64,000 nt of DNA from Pseudomonas sp. DY-1 (lineage in GTDB: Bacteria > Pseudomonadota > Gammaproteobacteria > Pseudomonadales > Pseudomonadaceae). The stretch is from the NCBI RefSeq assembly GCF_003626975.1, contig NZ_CP032616.1, forward strand, positions 3,658,001-3,722,000, in the 5' to 3' direction. The notes beneath the pieces are model-generated. The model searched no databases, was not told the origin of the DNA, and worked only from the letters and a program-made list of their open reading frames with translations. The position numbers were made by a program, and so were the translations under genes. Shown here piece by piece: positions 10,301 through 18,156 of this stretch (position 1 is its first letter; the number at the start of each line of letters is the position of its first letter).

Positions 10301-10501
10301 GAGCGGCGTTGCAACAGTCTTGGCGATGGTCTCTGCCGAAGCACCCGGATAGACCGTGGTGATCTGGACGGTTGGGGGGACGATGTTCGGATACTGTGCG
10401 ACCGGCAGTTGCGTCATCGCAGCCAAGCCGAACAGCATCACGAATATGTTGATCACCGCCGCGAAACGCGGGCGATCAATGAAAAAATGGGCGAGTCTCA
10501 T
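7364..10501 (-). CDS. RND multidrug efflux permease (HAE1 family)
   Basis: Inner-membrane RND transporter, 1045 aa. It starts with FFIDRPRFAAVINIFVM, carries GIVVDDAIVVVENVERNMAM in the first membrane block (proton-relay region) and ends with the usual GVTIFGLLFTPAFYTFIRKL helix. It sits between the adaptor gene (22 bp upstream) and the channel gene (4-bp overlap), a complete MexEF-OprN/Ttg-like pump. The ribosome binding site before ATG 10501 is weak, which fits coupling to the adaptor gene. The likely regulator is the divergent TetR gene at 12122. The long reading frames on the opposite strand here are antisense shadows. Confidence 0.94.
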   Translation of the reverse strand: MRLAHFFIDRPRFAAVINIFVMLFGLAAMTQLPVAQYPNIVPPTVQITTVYPGASAETIAKTVATPLEQAINGVENMEYISSQSTGNGQLNITVIFKIGTDPNLALMLTRNRVQDALSRLPQEVQQQGVQVKKTILALLLGVHMYSPDGSRDVEYLSNYTLRIRDEIARLPGVADFWVLGERQYAMRIWIDPDKAASYNISASEILAALRAQNAQVSAGVLNQPPVASDAAYQINVEALGRLTTPEQFGNIIIKADDQGRVTRIQDIGRVELGSMDYGSLAYADRHISAPFWVIATPGADVVEVEQAVWAKMEELKKTFPTGIDYMNIYDPTTFVSQSIEKVIITIFEAILLVVGVVYLFLQSWRATIIPVLAIPISLIGTFTVLALFGVSVNNLSLFGLVLAVGIVVDDAIVVVENVERNMAMGMSAREAAHRTMDEVSGALIAIALTLCAVFVPAAFISGIMGLFFKQFAITIAASTIISAFVSLTLSPALCAAFLKPHVPNEEHGPRGISRILKGLFGRFNASFEWLSSHYGKMTSRFVRATAVILAVYVGLMGLTGFQMSRMSTGFIPDQDIGYLAIIVMLPPGSSLSRTDNVIREINEIALTTPGVEHTSAISGFDVATSTVAPNVGTIFTSLPSLYGKHIPGVNAASMVQALRERLAGIKDAYVMVIQPPAVQGLGAAGGFKLMLKDKEGLGAQALAKATNDLVAAANQDPTFAGVFTLYNAGSPSVFADIDRLKAEKVGLTPPDVFSTLQLYLGSQYVNDFNYLGRTYQVVVQGDEDFRKTKQDISQLKVRNAGGDMVPIGTVASFNDQAAPYRVPRYNLFPASEILGAAAPGFASGTAMQRIEELAKQVLPVGISLEWTDLAYQEKKAGTPTLLIFAASALFVFLVLAAQYESWRLPLAIVMIVPMCLLAAALGLDLRNMPIDILAQIGFVVLVGLAAKNAILIVEFAKQRQDEDGIGPEEAAVHAARTRLRPILMTSIAFIAGVAPLVVAHGAGSEMRQSLGTTVFFGMLGVTIFGLLFTPAFYTFIRKLSSRRSA

Positions 10502-10523
10502 GATCGATCTCTGTAGCCTCGTC

Positions 10524-11750
10524 CTAGCCTTGATCGGTTGCGAAATGGATTGATTCGGCGCGCGGCTCTACGGTGGAACCGGGCGCGGCGATCGGGATGC
10601 TGTCGATGATTACTCGGTCCGAAGGTTCGAGCCCCGCGCGGATTACGCGCAGGCCACCACGGACATCACCCACTTCCACCTGCTTGGGCGCGACCTTGTT
10701 GTCTTGCCCAACGGTCAGGACGATGTGGCTGAACTGATCCGGCAGCACGGAAGAATCGGGGACGAGTAACGCAGGGGCAGCGCTCGAATAATCCATGCGA
10801 ACCCGTGCAAAACCACCGGGAGTCAGGAGCAGATCCGGATTGGGCACGATGGCGCGTGCATGAATGGTCCCGCTGGAGCGGTTCAGGGAGTTGTCGACGA
10901 AGTCGAGGGTGCCTTGACGCTCGTAGGTGTCCTCGTCAGCCAGAGAGATATCGACTTTGCCGCCGATGGGGCTCTTCTGATCAGCGCGACCACGCATGAA
11001 GGCCAAGTAGTCGGCTTCGCTCATGTCGAAGTCCAGGTACATCGGGTCGAGAGACACCAGAGTGGTCAGCAGCGTGGTGGGGCTAGCAGCGGCCCGGCTA
11101 CCTGCGATCAGGTTGCCAACCGACACCAAGTGAGTGCCGATGCGGCCGGTGAACGGTGCGGTGATGCGGCAACGATCGAGGTCGAATCGAGCATCTCGAA
11201 CCAGCGCTTTGGCTTCATCCACCGAAGCTTGTGCAGCTCGTTTTTCGGCTGCGCGCTGGTCGACGTTCTGAACACTGCCCGCATCCTTTTGCCTCAACTT
11301 TTCAGCACGATCCAGCTCGCGTACCGCAAGGTCGAGCCGTGCATTGGCGCTTGCCAGTTGGGCAGTGGCCTGGGCCAGCTTGATTTCGTAAGGAACCGGG
11401 TCGATCACGAAAAGCAGATCGCCCTTGTGCACGATGTCGCCGTCTTTGAAGTGGATCCCGGTGAGCGTGCCACCTACCTGGGCGCGCAGCTCCACCTTCT
11501 TCACTGCCGAAAACTGGCCCAGGAAGCCCAACCGCGGTGCGATGTTCTGTTGCAGCGGTGTGGCGACGCCGACTGACGGAATCATGGGCTCGATTGCGGC
11601 GACAGGGGCTTGCGAATTGAAGACCATTGCGCCGCCAGTGGTCAGAGCCACTGCAACTGCTGCCGAGATGCCCCAGAACTTAATGTTGGGCCGGATCGAA
11701 CGCTGGCCTTCTGTCACGGGGGTTTCAGGCCGGGATATTTCGTTTTTCAT
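10524..11750 (-). CDS. RND efflux periplasmic adaptor subunit
   Basis: Membrane fusion protein linking the RND permease to the outer membrane channel, 408 aa. An N-terminal membrane anchor (WGISAAVAVALTTGGAMVF) is followed by the lipoyl/barrel-sandwich half motif LRAQVGGTLTGIHFKDGDIV, an alpha-helical hairpin at about 110-185, and beta-barrel and proximal domains. The start is ATG 11750 (MKNEISRP), directly after AGGAGG. A longer in-frame ORF reaching 11870 has no ribosome site and is rejected. First gene of the operon. Confidence 0.93.
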   Translation of the reverse strand: MKNEISRPETPVTEGQRSIRPNIKFWGISAAVAVALTTGGAMVFNSQAPVAAIEPMIPSVGVATPLQQNIAPRLGFLGQFSAVKKVELRAQVGGTLTGIHFKDGDIVHKGDLLFVIDPVPYEIKLAQATAQLASANARLDLAVRELDRAEKLRQKDAGSVQNVDQRAAEKRAAQASVDEAKALVRDARFDLDRCRITAPFTGRIGTHLVSVGNLIAGSRAAASPTTLLTTLVSLDPMYLDFDMSEADYLAFMRGRADQKSPIGGKVDISLADEDTYERQGTLDFVDNSLNRSSGTIHARAIVPNPDLLLTPGGFARVRMDYSSAAPALLVPDSSVLPDQFSHIVLTVGQDNKVAPKQVEVGDVRGGLRVIRAGLEPSDRVIIDSIPIAAPGSTVEPRAESIHFATDQG

Positions 11751-12121
11751 CGTGTACCTCCTTTCTCTTTCGTCGAGGTGTCGGCCCGGCCGGACGTGAA
11801 AAACGATGCTCAGTCCTGTGCGTCGACACGGTTTCACTGCGTTCTTATCTCGGGTGTCGTCCGCCTTCAAATTAGATGATCGTATGTTACTAAGATAATT
11901 AAGCTAAGAGTCATCATCTAAACTGTCAAGCGAGATTGGGGGATTCCTTTGCGCCTGCCGTGCGGGTTTGCCGCTGATCGGTGCTTGGATTTCAGGCCAT
12001 AGATGATTGGTTGACGCTATAGTTGCTTCAGGAAAAGGTCGTCAGCCATGGTGCTGATGAGAGCGTGTCGGTCTAAGGCGTGGCGTAGCGGCCGCGATGA
12101 GGGGCCTGGAGGGTTAGGTGA
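11751..12121. promoter_or_regulatory. Divergent promoter region of the pump operon and tetR, with inverted repeat
   Basis: There is no gene in these 371 bases. An AT-rich core holds a perfect 9-bp inverted repeat, TTAGATGAT (11872-11880) and ATCATCTAA (11913-11921), enclosing a 32-bp AT-rich spacer with two CTAAG repeats. It lies between the divergent adaptor and TetR genes, where a TetR-family protein normally binds to repress its pump and itself. The assignment as operator is inference. Confidence 0.5.
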
Positions 12122-12733
12122 ATGCGGAAGTCAAAGGCAGAAACAGCGGAAACGCGGAAGCGGATCATTGAGATCGCGGCCCGGATTTTCAAACGCAACG
12201 GAATCCACGCGACAGGGGTGTCGGAGATCATGGCCGCGGCCGGGATGACGCATGGCGGTTTCTACCGGCATTTCTCGTCCAAGGAACAGCTGGTTGCCGC
12301 AGCATGCGCGGCGAGCCTGGAAGAGCTGGTGGATGCGGCGCAGATAGCCGTTGATGGAGGGGATGAAACCTTCCTCCAGCACCTGGCAGACATCCTTTCC
12401 GCTGAGTATCGCGATGATTCCTCAAGCGGCTGCCCGTTGGTGGCGATGGGCAGTGAATTGGTCCGTGCTGATCCCGAAACGCGTCGAGCTGCCTCGCATG
12501 GTTTTGAAGGGATGATAGACACGCTTGCTCAGCGTGAGGGTTCGACTGGCGATGTCCAAGCGCGAGAATCGGCAATATTCACGCTCTCATCCTTGGTCGG
12601 CGCGGTGACCTTGGCGCGTATCGTGGACGATCCCGAACTATCCATGCAGATCCTCGAGGTAACGAAACAGCGCCTTGGTGTTCACAGCAAGCCGCAGCCC
12701 ACGCACAGCTGCCAAGTCGAAACCGCCAAGTAA
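12122..12733 (+). CDS. TetR-family transcriptional regulator
   Basis: A 203-aa repressor. The N-terminal HTH domain is clear (IIEIAARIFKRNGIHATGVS, then GMTHGGFYRHFSSKEQL, residues about 12-62). The C-terminal half is a ligand-binding helical domain with the SSGCPLVAMGSEL segment seen in the AcrR/NemR-like subgroup. ATG 12122 follows GGAGGG. It is transcribed away from the RND operon and probably represses it. The effector is unknown. Confidence 0.88.
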   Translation: MRKSKAETAETRKRIIEIAARIFKRNGIHATGVSEIMAAAGMTHGGFYRHFSSKEQLVAAACAASLEELVDAAQIAVDGGDETFLQHLADILSAEYRDDSSSGCPLVAMGSELVRADPETRRAASHGFEGMIDTLAQREGSTGDVQARESAIFTLSSLVGAVTLARIVDDPELSMQILEVTKQRLGVHSKPQPTHSCQVETAK

Positions 12734-12915
12734 GCCCTAGGTTTGATCGCCCCACTCCCGGTTTGACTGGGGTATCTTCCTTCCTGGTCGACTCCCGGAG
12801 CTTCACAATGTCGAAGGTGAAGATGAGGAAGAACAGCTCTGACGCTTGAGGTCCGCCTGACAACTGCCCAGTGCTACGAAAAACGCCCCGTGAACTCAAA
12901 TTCACGGGGCGTTTT
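12734..12915 (+). terminator. Rho-independent terminator (12880-12915) after tetR, preceded by a gene-free stretch
   Basis: A perfect hairpin, AAAACGCCCCGTGAA (12880-12894) pairing with TTCACGGGGCGTTTT (12901-12915), loop CTCAAA, ends in a T run. It can serve either direction. Between tetR and the hairpin is a short frame from about 12808 (MSKVKMRKNSSDA, then stop) with a faint resemblance to the start of IS3-type OrfA. It is too short to call. Confidence 0.85.
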
Positions 12916-13037
12916 AGTTACAGATGAGTCAAACCAGGATTGCTCGCACACTATCGTCTCGAGGCCTGAAACCCATGAAACCTGGGCTTCGAGGAAACAC
13001 TCCCCACCTTGAAAATGGGATTCCGTCTGACTTCTCA

Positions 13038-13372
13038 GCCGCGAGCAGGTTGGAGAGGATCGCCAGGGCGCTGAGCCCCATCAGCACTGTCTTGCGGTTC
13101 AATCTGCCGATCAGAACATTGCTCAACAGGGCCATGACGGCGCCGACAGACGCCGTGGCCGTGACGACCTGTCCCACCGTTCCCTCAGTGATGCCGAGAT
13201 CGCGCGCCATGGGCGTCAGCAGGCCCGCCGGCAAAAATTCGGCTGACACCAGCGCAAAACTGGTCGCCGCCATTGAACTGACTGCGAACCAAGTGCGCAG
13301 GCTCCACCTGGATGGCGCCTCGGTTTCAAGGTTTGTCAGCCCACCGTCAAGCTGTAATGTTTTGTCAGTCAT
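13038..13372 (-). pseudogene. MFS transporter, truncated N-terminal fragment
   Basis: Starting at ATG 13372, about 110 residues match the N-terminus of drug/sugar MFS exporters of the AraJ type: FAVSSMAATSFALVSAEFLP, TPMARDLGITEGTVGQVVTA and GRLNRKTVLMGLSALAILSN. Similarity stops abruptly at about 13040 and the frame then runs into unrelated sequence. Only the first three membrane helices of the usual twelve remain, so the protein cannot be a functional transporter. It is divergent from the damaged LysR gene, the usual MFS-LysR pair layout, so both partners have decayed. Confidence 0.8.
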
Positions 13373-13506
13373 TGAAGTTTTCCGAGATTTCCAAGTCGTC
13401 GGGATAGCTGCGAAGCCGAGAAAACCTCGGCCAGCGCAATGTAGATACTCTCAATATAGAGAACTAGGCTGCCACTTTAAGATTCAGTATCTCGAAAAGT
13501 GAGAGC

Positions 13507-14409
13507 ATTGATCGAATAGAAGCCATGGCTGTTTTCGTCGCTGCCGCGGATGAAGGAAGCCTTTCAGCCGCCGGACGCCGACTGCAGATGCCACTTCCAT
13601 CGGTCAGCCGAAAACTGGCTGATCTGGAGGCTCACCTGGGTGTGCGATTGATGACCCGCTCCACACGGCAGCTGACGTTAACTGATGCGGGTCGTGACTA
13701 CCTGGTCGCGTCTCGGGAGATCCTGGATCGTGTGGCCGAAGCCGAACGCACGGCGATCGGCGTCACCATGAGCCCGCGGGGCGAGTTGGTCATCGCCGCA
13801 CCATTGATGTTTGGGCGCCATCATGTGCTGCCGATTGTCATGGAGCTTTTGAGTCAGTCCGATGATGTCAACGTTCGCCTGGTGCTCAGCGATTCCAACG
13901 CGAACCTGCTTGAAGAGAACATCGATGTGGCCGTGCGCATCGGGTCCCTTCCCGATAGCGGCTTGACGGCTAGACAGGTGGGCGAGATCACCACGGTGGT
14001 TTGCGCCAGTCCTGCATACCTTAAGAAGTATGGGACACCGAAGGCCCCCTCCGATCTGCGTAACCACGAGTGCGTGACCTTCTCGGGCCTCTCGCCATCG
14101 CATGCGTGGTCGTTTTCCAGCTCTAAGGGCACGACGCGGGTGCCGATCCGCTCTCGCTTGTCCGTGAACACCGCCGATGCGGCCGTGGCCGCCGCTACGA
14201 GTGGCCTGGGTCTCACCCGAGTGCTGTGCTACCAGGCTGCTTCTCAGTTTGCGCAGAACTCACTGGTCCGCCTCTTGAGGGGGTAAGAGCCCACACCATC
14301 TCCTGTGAACCTAATCTATGCCCACCAGGGAAGGCTGCCAGCAAAAACGCGTTGCTTCCTGGCGATTGCGGCCGACCGCCTCACACAAGTTCTGGCCGGC
14401 GGCCAGTAG
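13507..14409 (+). pseudogene. LysR-family regulator interrupted by one in-frame stop
   Basis: The HTH (AMAVFVAAADEGSLSAAGRR) and effector domain are intact up to LVRLLRG, where TAA at 14284-14286 ends the frame. The same frame continues with EPTPSPVNLIYAHQGRLPAK to a TAG at 14407-14409, which is the normal LysR C-terminus, so one codon has become a stop. The start is also odd. The family normally begins M-D-R-I-E-A-M, and here the first codon of that string is ATT (13507). Either ATT is used or translation begins at ATG 13525. Without the last 40 residues a folded effector domain is doubtful. It was probably the regulator of the truncated MFS gene. Confidence 0.82.
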
Positions 14410-14467
14410 CTCAGGGGCGGAGCATCGCGCGCCTCGTCCCGACGATTCAGATGAAGTTCTTTCCTGA

Positions 14468-14530
14468 AGACCTGCATCACCGCTGCTTGCGCTTGCGGAA
14501 CTCGGCGACCTTATGCCGGTTGCCGCATGT
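14468..14530 (-). pseudogene. CGNR zinc-finger gene 3' fragment
   Basis: On the minus strand this reads CGNRHKVAEFRKRKQR and a stop, nearly the same as the C-terminus of the complete CGNR gene at 24371-24949. The two DNA copies match over about 59 bp (14468-14526 against 24361-24420) with a few C/T differences and are in the same orientation. Similarity ends just upstream of the CGNR motif. The rest of 14410-14654 shows no gene. The two copies flank the nitrile-metabolism cluster. Confidence 0.72.
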
Positions 14531-14654
14531 CGACTTCGGCACTCGCCGATGTTGAATGGCGCACCTCTCCTGCATTCGTCAGTAGATACCGGCGGGCCAT
14601 CCACAGGAGGGGGCCGTCACTCAGCGGGCCAACGTTCAGCGATATCGGTGCCAG

Positions 14655-15695
14655 TCACCGCCTCAACTGTGACTCTCGCCACTCCCTGGGAGCCAAACCA
14701 TAGAACTCCCGGAATACCCGGCTGAAGTGGGAAAGGTCGTTGAAGCCCCAGCGAAAGGCGATATCGGATATTCGGGTCGCCGCATTGGCCGGATTGAGAA
14801 GGTCCCTGCCGCAGCGCTCCAGCCGTCGACGCAACACATACCGCATGAGGGACACACCTTCTTGCTCAAACAGTTTGTTGATGTAGCGAATGGAGAGCCC
14901 CGTTGCCAGGGAGACCTGCTGCGCGCTGAAGGCGGGGTTGCCGAGGTTGTCGTTGATGTAGACCTTGACCCGCGTGAGGGTCAGCGCCTGCGAGCGCGAG
15001 TGCTCGGGGTCCATGGGCTGCAGATGGCCGAGGGTCAGCGCGATGAGATGGGTGATCGACTCGGACAGCCGGGCCATTTCCGTAGGCGTGAACTGGCCGA
15101 TCTGAGAGCTGATGCTTTCCAGGAACGAGCGCATGACCCTGCCCACCGGGCTGTCGGTCGATATTCGCGTCGCGGTGCGATATTCCATATCCACCACCAG
15201 TTCGTTTAGGCAGGTACGCGGCACACTGACGATGATTTGCCGCCAGTCATTGTCGAACGTCAGGTAATGCGGCCGCGTGGCGTCGTAGATGGAGAAATCG
15301 CCGGGCCTGATCAGCGCCCGGTTGCCATCCTGTTCCAGGTGTTCGGTGCCGTGAAGCATCAGCACCGCAAAGTATTTGTCTTCCTCCTTGCACCTGGGTT
15401 GCAGATGCCGGCGATTGACGGCTTGCGCCGCAGCACCGACATCGCTGACGCGAAGGAATTCGCACTTCTGCGAGCGGACTTTGCCGAAGAACGCCGGGTT
15501 CGGGATCGCACCGATTTCCACGTCGGCGAACAACCGCAGGATCATTTCCCGCCAGTAGTCCACCCGGTCGCTGAACGAGTTGTGCTGCGTCGTGAGGTCA
15601 ACGCTTTCGCTCGACCAGTCGGTTCCTGGCAGCGATTTGCCGCCGGGTTGCGGAATAGCCATTGAGAGCCCGCGAATTTCGCTGACCATTTGCAC
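14655..15695 (-). CDS. AraC/XylS-family regulator (probable activator of the aldoxime/nitrile genes)
   Basis: A 346-aa protein with an N-terminal AraC-binding-like domain (about residues 35-220, including LIRPGDFSIYDATRPHYLTF) and two C-terminal HTH motifs (NPAFSAQQVSLATGLSIRYI; ISDIAFRWGFNDLSHFSRVF). It is transcribed away from the outer membrane channel, aldoxime dehydratase and nitrile hydratase genes. In Pseudomonas chlororaphis B23 an AraC/XylS-type regulator adjoins the aldoxime dehydratase cluster, so an activator role is likely. The nearer in-frame ATGs (MVSEIRG, MAIPQPG) are possible alternative starts. Confidence 0.86.
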   Translation of the reverse strand: MQMVSEIRGLSMAIPQPGGKSLPGTDWSSESVDLTTQHNSFSDRVDYWREMILRLFADVEIGAIPNPAFFGKVRSQKCEFLRVSDVGAAAQAVNRRHLQPRCKEEDKYFAVLMLHGTEHLEQDGNRALIRPGDFSIYDATRPHYLTFDNDWRQIIVSVPRTCLNELVVDMEYRTATRISTDSPVGRVMRSFLESISSQIGQFTPTEMARLSESITHLIALTLGHLQPMDPEHSRSQALTLTRVKVYINDNLGNPAFSAQQVSLATGLSIRYINKLFEQEGVSLMRYVLRRRLERCGRDLLNPANAATRISDIAFRWGFNDLSHFSRVFREFYGLAPREWRESQLRR

Positions 15696-16098
15696 TACAC
15701 CCCTATTCTTGAACTTCTTATCAGGATGGTTCCCTAGCCTGTCCTTCCCTGTCCTTCCCTGTCATTCCCTTCCCTGTCCTGACCGCCGGGACTCCCCGAT
15801 GCATAGCGAAGTCCTCCATGCGCGAGTGTCGGCAGATGCCTTAGGACAATTCATACAACAGCCTCCAGGCACTTGCCAGAGTCTGCGACCGAAGGGCCGT
15901 CTGAGCACATTTTTGCTTCCGTTTCGGCCAAGAAACCCAGTGCGCAGCGGCCTCATCCTTGAGTCAGCGACAAACACCCACGGCCTGAGCGATGGCCGCC
16001 GGAAGTCGCCTCTTCGCCAACCACGACCTGACGAGAGACCAGGAAGGTCAAGGACCCAACTTGCCCCGACGAGGGCTTTTCCGAGCAAGGCAGACGCA
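15696..16098. promoter_or_regulatory. Divergent regulatory region with 10-bp tandem repeats
   Basis: A 403-base gene-free interval between the AraC regulator and the aldoxime operon. Three head-to-tail 10-bp units CTGTCCTTCC, CTGTCCTTCC, CTGTCATTCC occupy 15739-15768, and a further CTGTCCTG starts at 15774. Direct repeats at one helical turn are compatible with an AraC-type binding region, but the role is inference. The frame running through from 15580 into the next gene has no start signal and unnatural composition, so it is not a gene. Confidence 0.45.
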
Positions 16099-16995
16099 AT
16101 GAAAACAATAAGACAGACGCTTCCCGAACTTAAGAAATCCCTACTGGCAAGCCTGACGCTGATCGCCGTTTCCTTCTCCACCTTCGCCGCGGAGGTGGCG
16201 CCGGGTGACTACGAGATGTATCCCACTGGCGCCACCATTGGCGTCGTCTACTACCAACATGCCACCACCGACTCCTTGTACGTCGATGGGCACAAGGCCA
16301 GTTCCGACTTCAAGCTGACCTCCGATATCGGCATTTTGCGTCTGCTGCATGTCGTCGAACTGACCGACAGGCTCACCGTCGACCCGCAGTTCCTGCTGCC
16401 ATTCGGTCGCGTTTCGAGCAGCGGCGACGCCTCGGCCCTCGACGACGCCAATGGCGTTGGCGATCTCATCCTCGCGCCGGCGTTCAAGTACCGCCTCAAC
16501 GACGCCCGGGACGTTATCGGCTTCACACCCTACCTCTTTGTGCCCACTGGCACTTACGACAAGGATGACGCGTTAAACCTTGGCGAGAACCGCTGGAAGC
16601 TCGACCTGCAGGCTGCCTACGTTAAGCACTTCGGTGAGAAATGGGCGCTCGACGTCGTCGGCGATGCTATCTGGTACGGCGACAACAACGATCTTGGCGC
16701 CGCCTCCTTGCGTCGTGAGCAGGACGTCTCCTACAGCGCGCAGGTGATGGGGCGCTACATGCCCACTGCCACCACCACCTTTGCCATCGGTTTCGGGCAC
16801 AACTGGGGAGGCGAAAACAAAATCGATGGCGTCCGACAGGACGACGAGATGAAAACGACCAACTTCCGCCTCACCGCTACCACCTTCGTTACGCCCACGG
16901 ACCAGTTCCAGGTGCAACTGGGCAAAGACCTCTCAGTCGAGTCCGGAGCACATGAAGACTTCCGAGTAAATCTTCGCTACGCACACGTGTTCTGA
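16099..16995 (+). CDS. Outer membrane channel of the phenol-degradation MetA-like family
   Basis: A 298-aa protein with a signal peptide (LLASLTLIAVSFSTFAAEVA) followed by beta-barrel-like repeats. APGDYEMYPTGATIGVVYYQ, FGRVSSSGDA, ILAPAFKYRLNDARDVIGFT, PTGTYDKDDALNLGENRWKL and a C-terminus ending in RYAHVF are typical of the SphA/MetA-pathway transporter family, which imports hydrophobic substrates across the outer membrane. ATG 16099 is chosen because it begins the signal peptide. As first gene of the aldoxime operon it probably brings in aldoximes or nitriles. Confidence 0.8.
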   Translation: MKTIRQTLPELKKSLLASLTLIAVSFSTFAAEVAPGDYEMYPTGATIGVVYYQHATTDSLYVDGHKASSDFKLTSDIGILRLLHVVELTDRLTVDPQFLLPFGRVSSSGDASALDDANGVGDLILAPAFKYRLNDARDVIGFTPYLFVPTGTYDKDDALNLGENRWKLDLQAAYVKHFGEKWALDVVGDAIWYGDNNDLGAASLRREQDVSYSAQVMGRYMPTATTTFAIGFGHNWGGENKIDGVRQDDEMKTTNFRLTATTFVTPTDQFQVQLGKDLSVESGAHEDFRVNLRYAHVF

Positions 16996-17082
16996 CCCCG
17001 CTCTCACCACCAACAAGAACGAGCCAGGTGCCATGCCGACGCGCGTTGGCGGCCAACGGCATTGAAAAACTGTGAGGAAATC

Positions 17083-18123
17083 ATGGAATCAGCAATCGAC
17101 AAGCATCTGATGTGCCCGCGTACCCGCAACCGTCGCATCGACGACGGCTACACCCCGCCCTTCCCGGCCTGGGTCGGACGCGCCGACGCTTCGGTCACCC
17201 AGTTCGTGATGGGCTACTTCGGCATCCAGTCCAAGGGCGAGGGCCAACTGGGCGCGGCGTGCGCGGCACTGCGACAGATCGTGGCCAGCTTTGCCCTGGG
17301 GAACGGCCCCCAGCACCACGACCTTGCCCACTACGTGGATGCAGCCGGCTACGACAACATGATCGGCATCGCCTACTGGGACGACCCCGCAGCCTTCGCT
17401 CGCTGGGAAGCCAGCGCAGACGTAGTCGAATGGTGGAACGCCGACGCACGCGGCAGCGATGGCCTGGGCTACTTCCGCGAGATCCTGACGCCGGGCGTCG
17501 AGCGCTTCGAGACGCTCTATGCCATGCCAGAGGGCCTGGAGGGTGTGGGCGTCGTGATGGGGACCCGCAGCGACGAGATCCAGGAACATGGCTACTGGGG
17601 CGGCATGCGCGACCGGATTCCGCTGTCCCAGACCGATGCCATGGCGCCGACAGGAGCGCTGGCAGCCGATGAGAAATCGTCTCGCGTGGTGATCAAGGGC
17701 CATGAAAACCTAGTGGTCATCCGCTCGGGACAGGACTGGAGCGAAACGGTCGGCAAGGAGCGCGAGCTGTACCTTGGCGAAATGGAGCCGGTGCTGCGCG
17801 AAGGCATGGACTTCCTGCGTGATGAAGGCCTGCCCGTCGGTTGCTACAGCAATCGCTACATGCAGCACATCGACGCCATCGGGCAACCGCAGGAGAAGAG
17901 TTTCTCGGTCAGCCACTGGCGCTCCCTCTCGCACCTCGAGCGCTGGTCCGAATCCCACCCCACCCATGTCGAGATCTTCGGGACCTTCATGCGCATGGTG
18001 CAAACGCTCCAGGCCGAACTGAAGTGGAAGGGTTACCACGAAGTGAGCGTGCTGCGCGCCGAAGACCAGCGCTACGAATACATCAACTGTCACGCCGGCA
18101 CCGGGCTGATGCACGGAGCCTGA
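17083..18123 (+). CDS. oxdA: Aldoxime dehydratase (heme enzyme)
   Basis: Converts aldoximes to nitriles by dehydration using ferrous heme b, EC 4.99.1 type. The N-terminus MESAIDKHLMCPRTRNRR and whole length (346 aa) follow OxdA of Pseudomonas chlororaphis. Expected functional residues are in place: Arg178 (MRDRIP), Ser215 (IRSGQDW), the proximal heme His in SHPTH (residue 295) and the distal catalytic His319 (GYHEVSV). ATG 17083, after GAGGAA, is preferred over an ATG seven codons upstream. It is followed 33 bp later by nitrile hydratase alpha, so its nitrile product is hydrated by the next enzyme. Confidence 0.95.
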   Translation: MESAIDKHLMCPRTRNRRIDDGYTPPFPAWVGRADASVTQFVMGYFGIQSKGEGQLGAACAALRQIVASFALGNGPQHHDLAHYVDAAGYDNMIGIAYWDDPAAFARWEASADVVEWWNADARGSDGLGYFREILTPGVERFETLYAMPEGLEGVGVVMGTRSDEIQEHGYWGGMRDRIPLSQTDAMAPTGALAADEKSSRVVIKGHENLVVIRSGQDWSETVGKERELYLGEMEPVLREGMDFLRDEGLPVGCYSNRYMQHIDAIGQPQEKSFSVSHWRSLSHLERWSESHPTHVEIFGTFMRMVQTLQAELKWKGYHEVSVLRAEDQRYEYINCHAGTGLMHGA

Positions 18124-18156
18124 AGCGCTCTGTGATTCGCCAAGAGGAGAACAGTC

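Noticed and set aside
12808..12850. IS3 OrfA start (MSKVKMRKNSSDA)
   Set aside because: Thirteen codons with weak resemblance; not enough to name an element.
15580..16098. In-frame N-terminal extension of the outer membrane channel (to 15580)
   Set aside because: It would cross the AraC start and the tandem repeats; a signal peptide begins at 16099.
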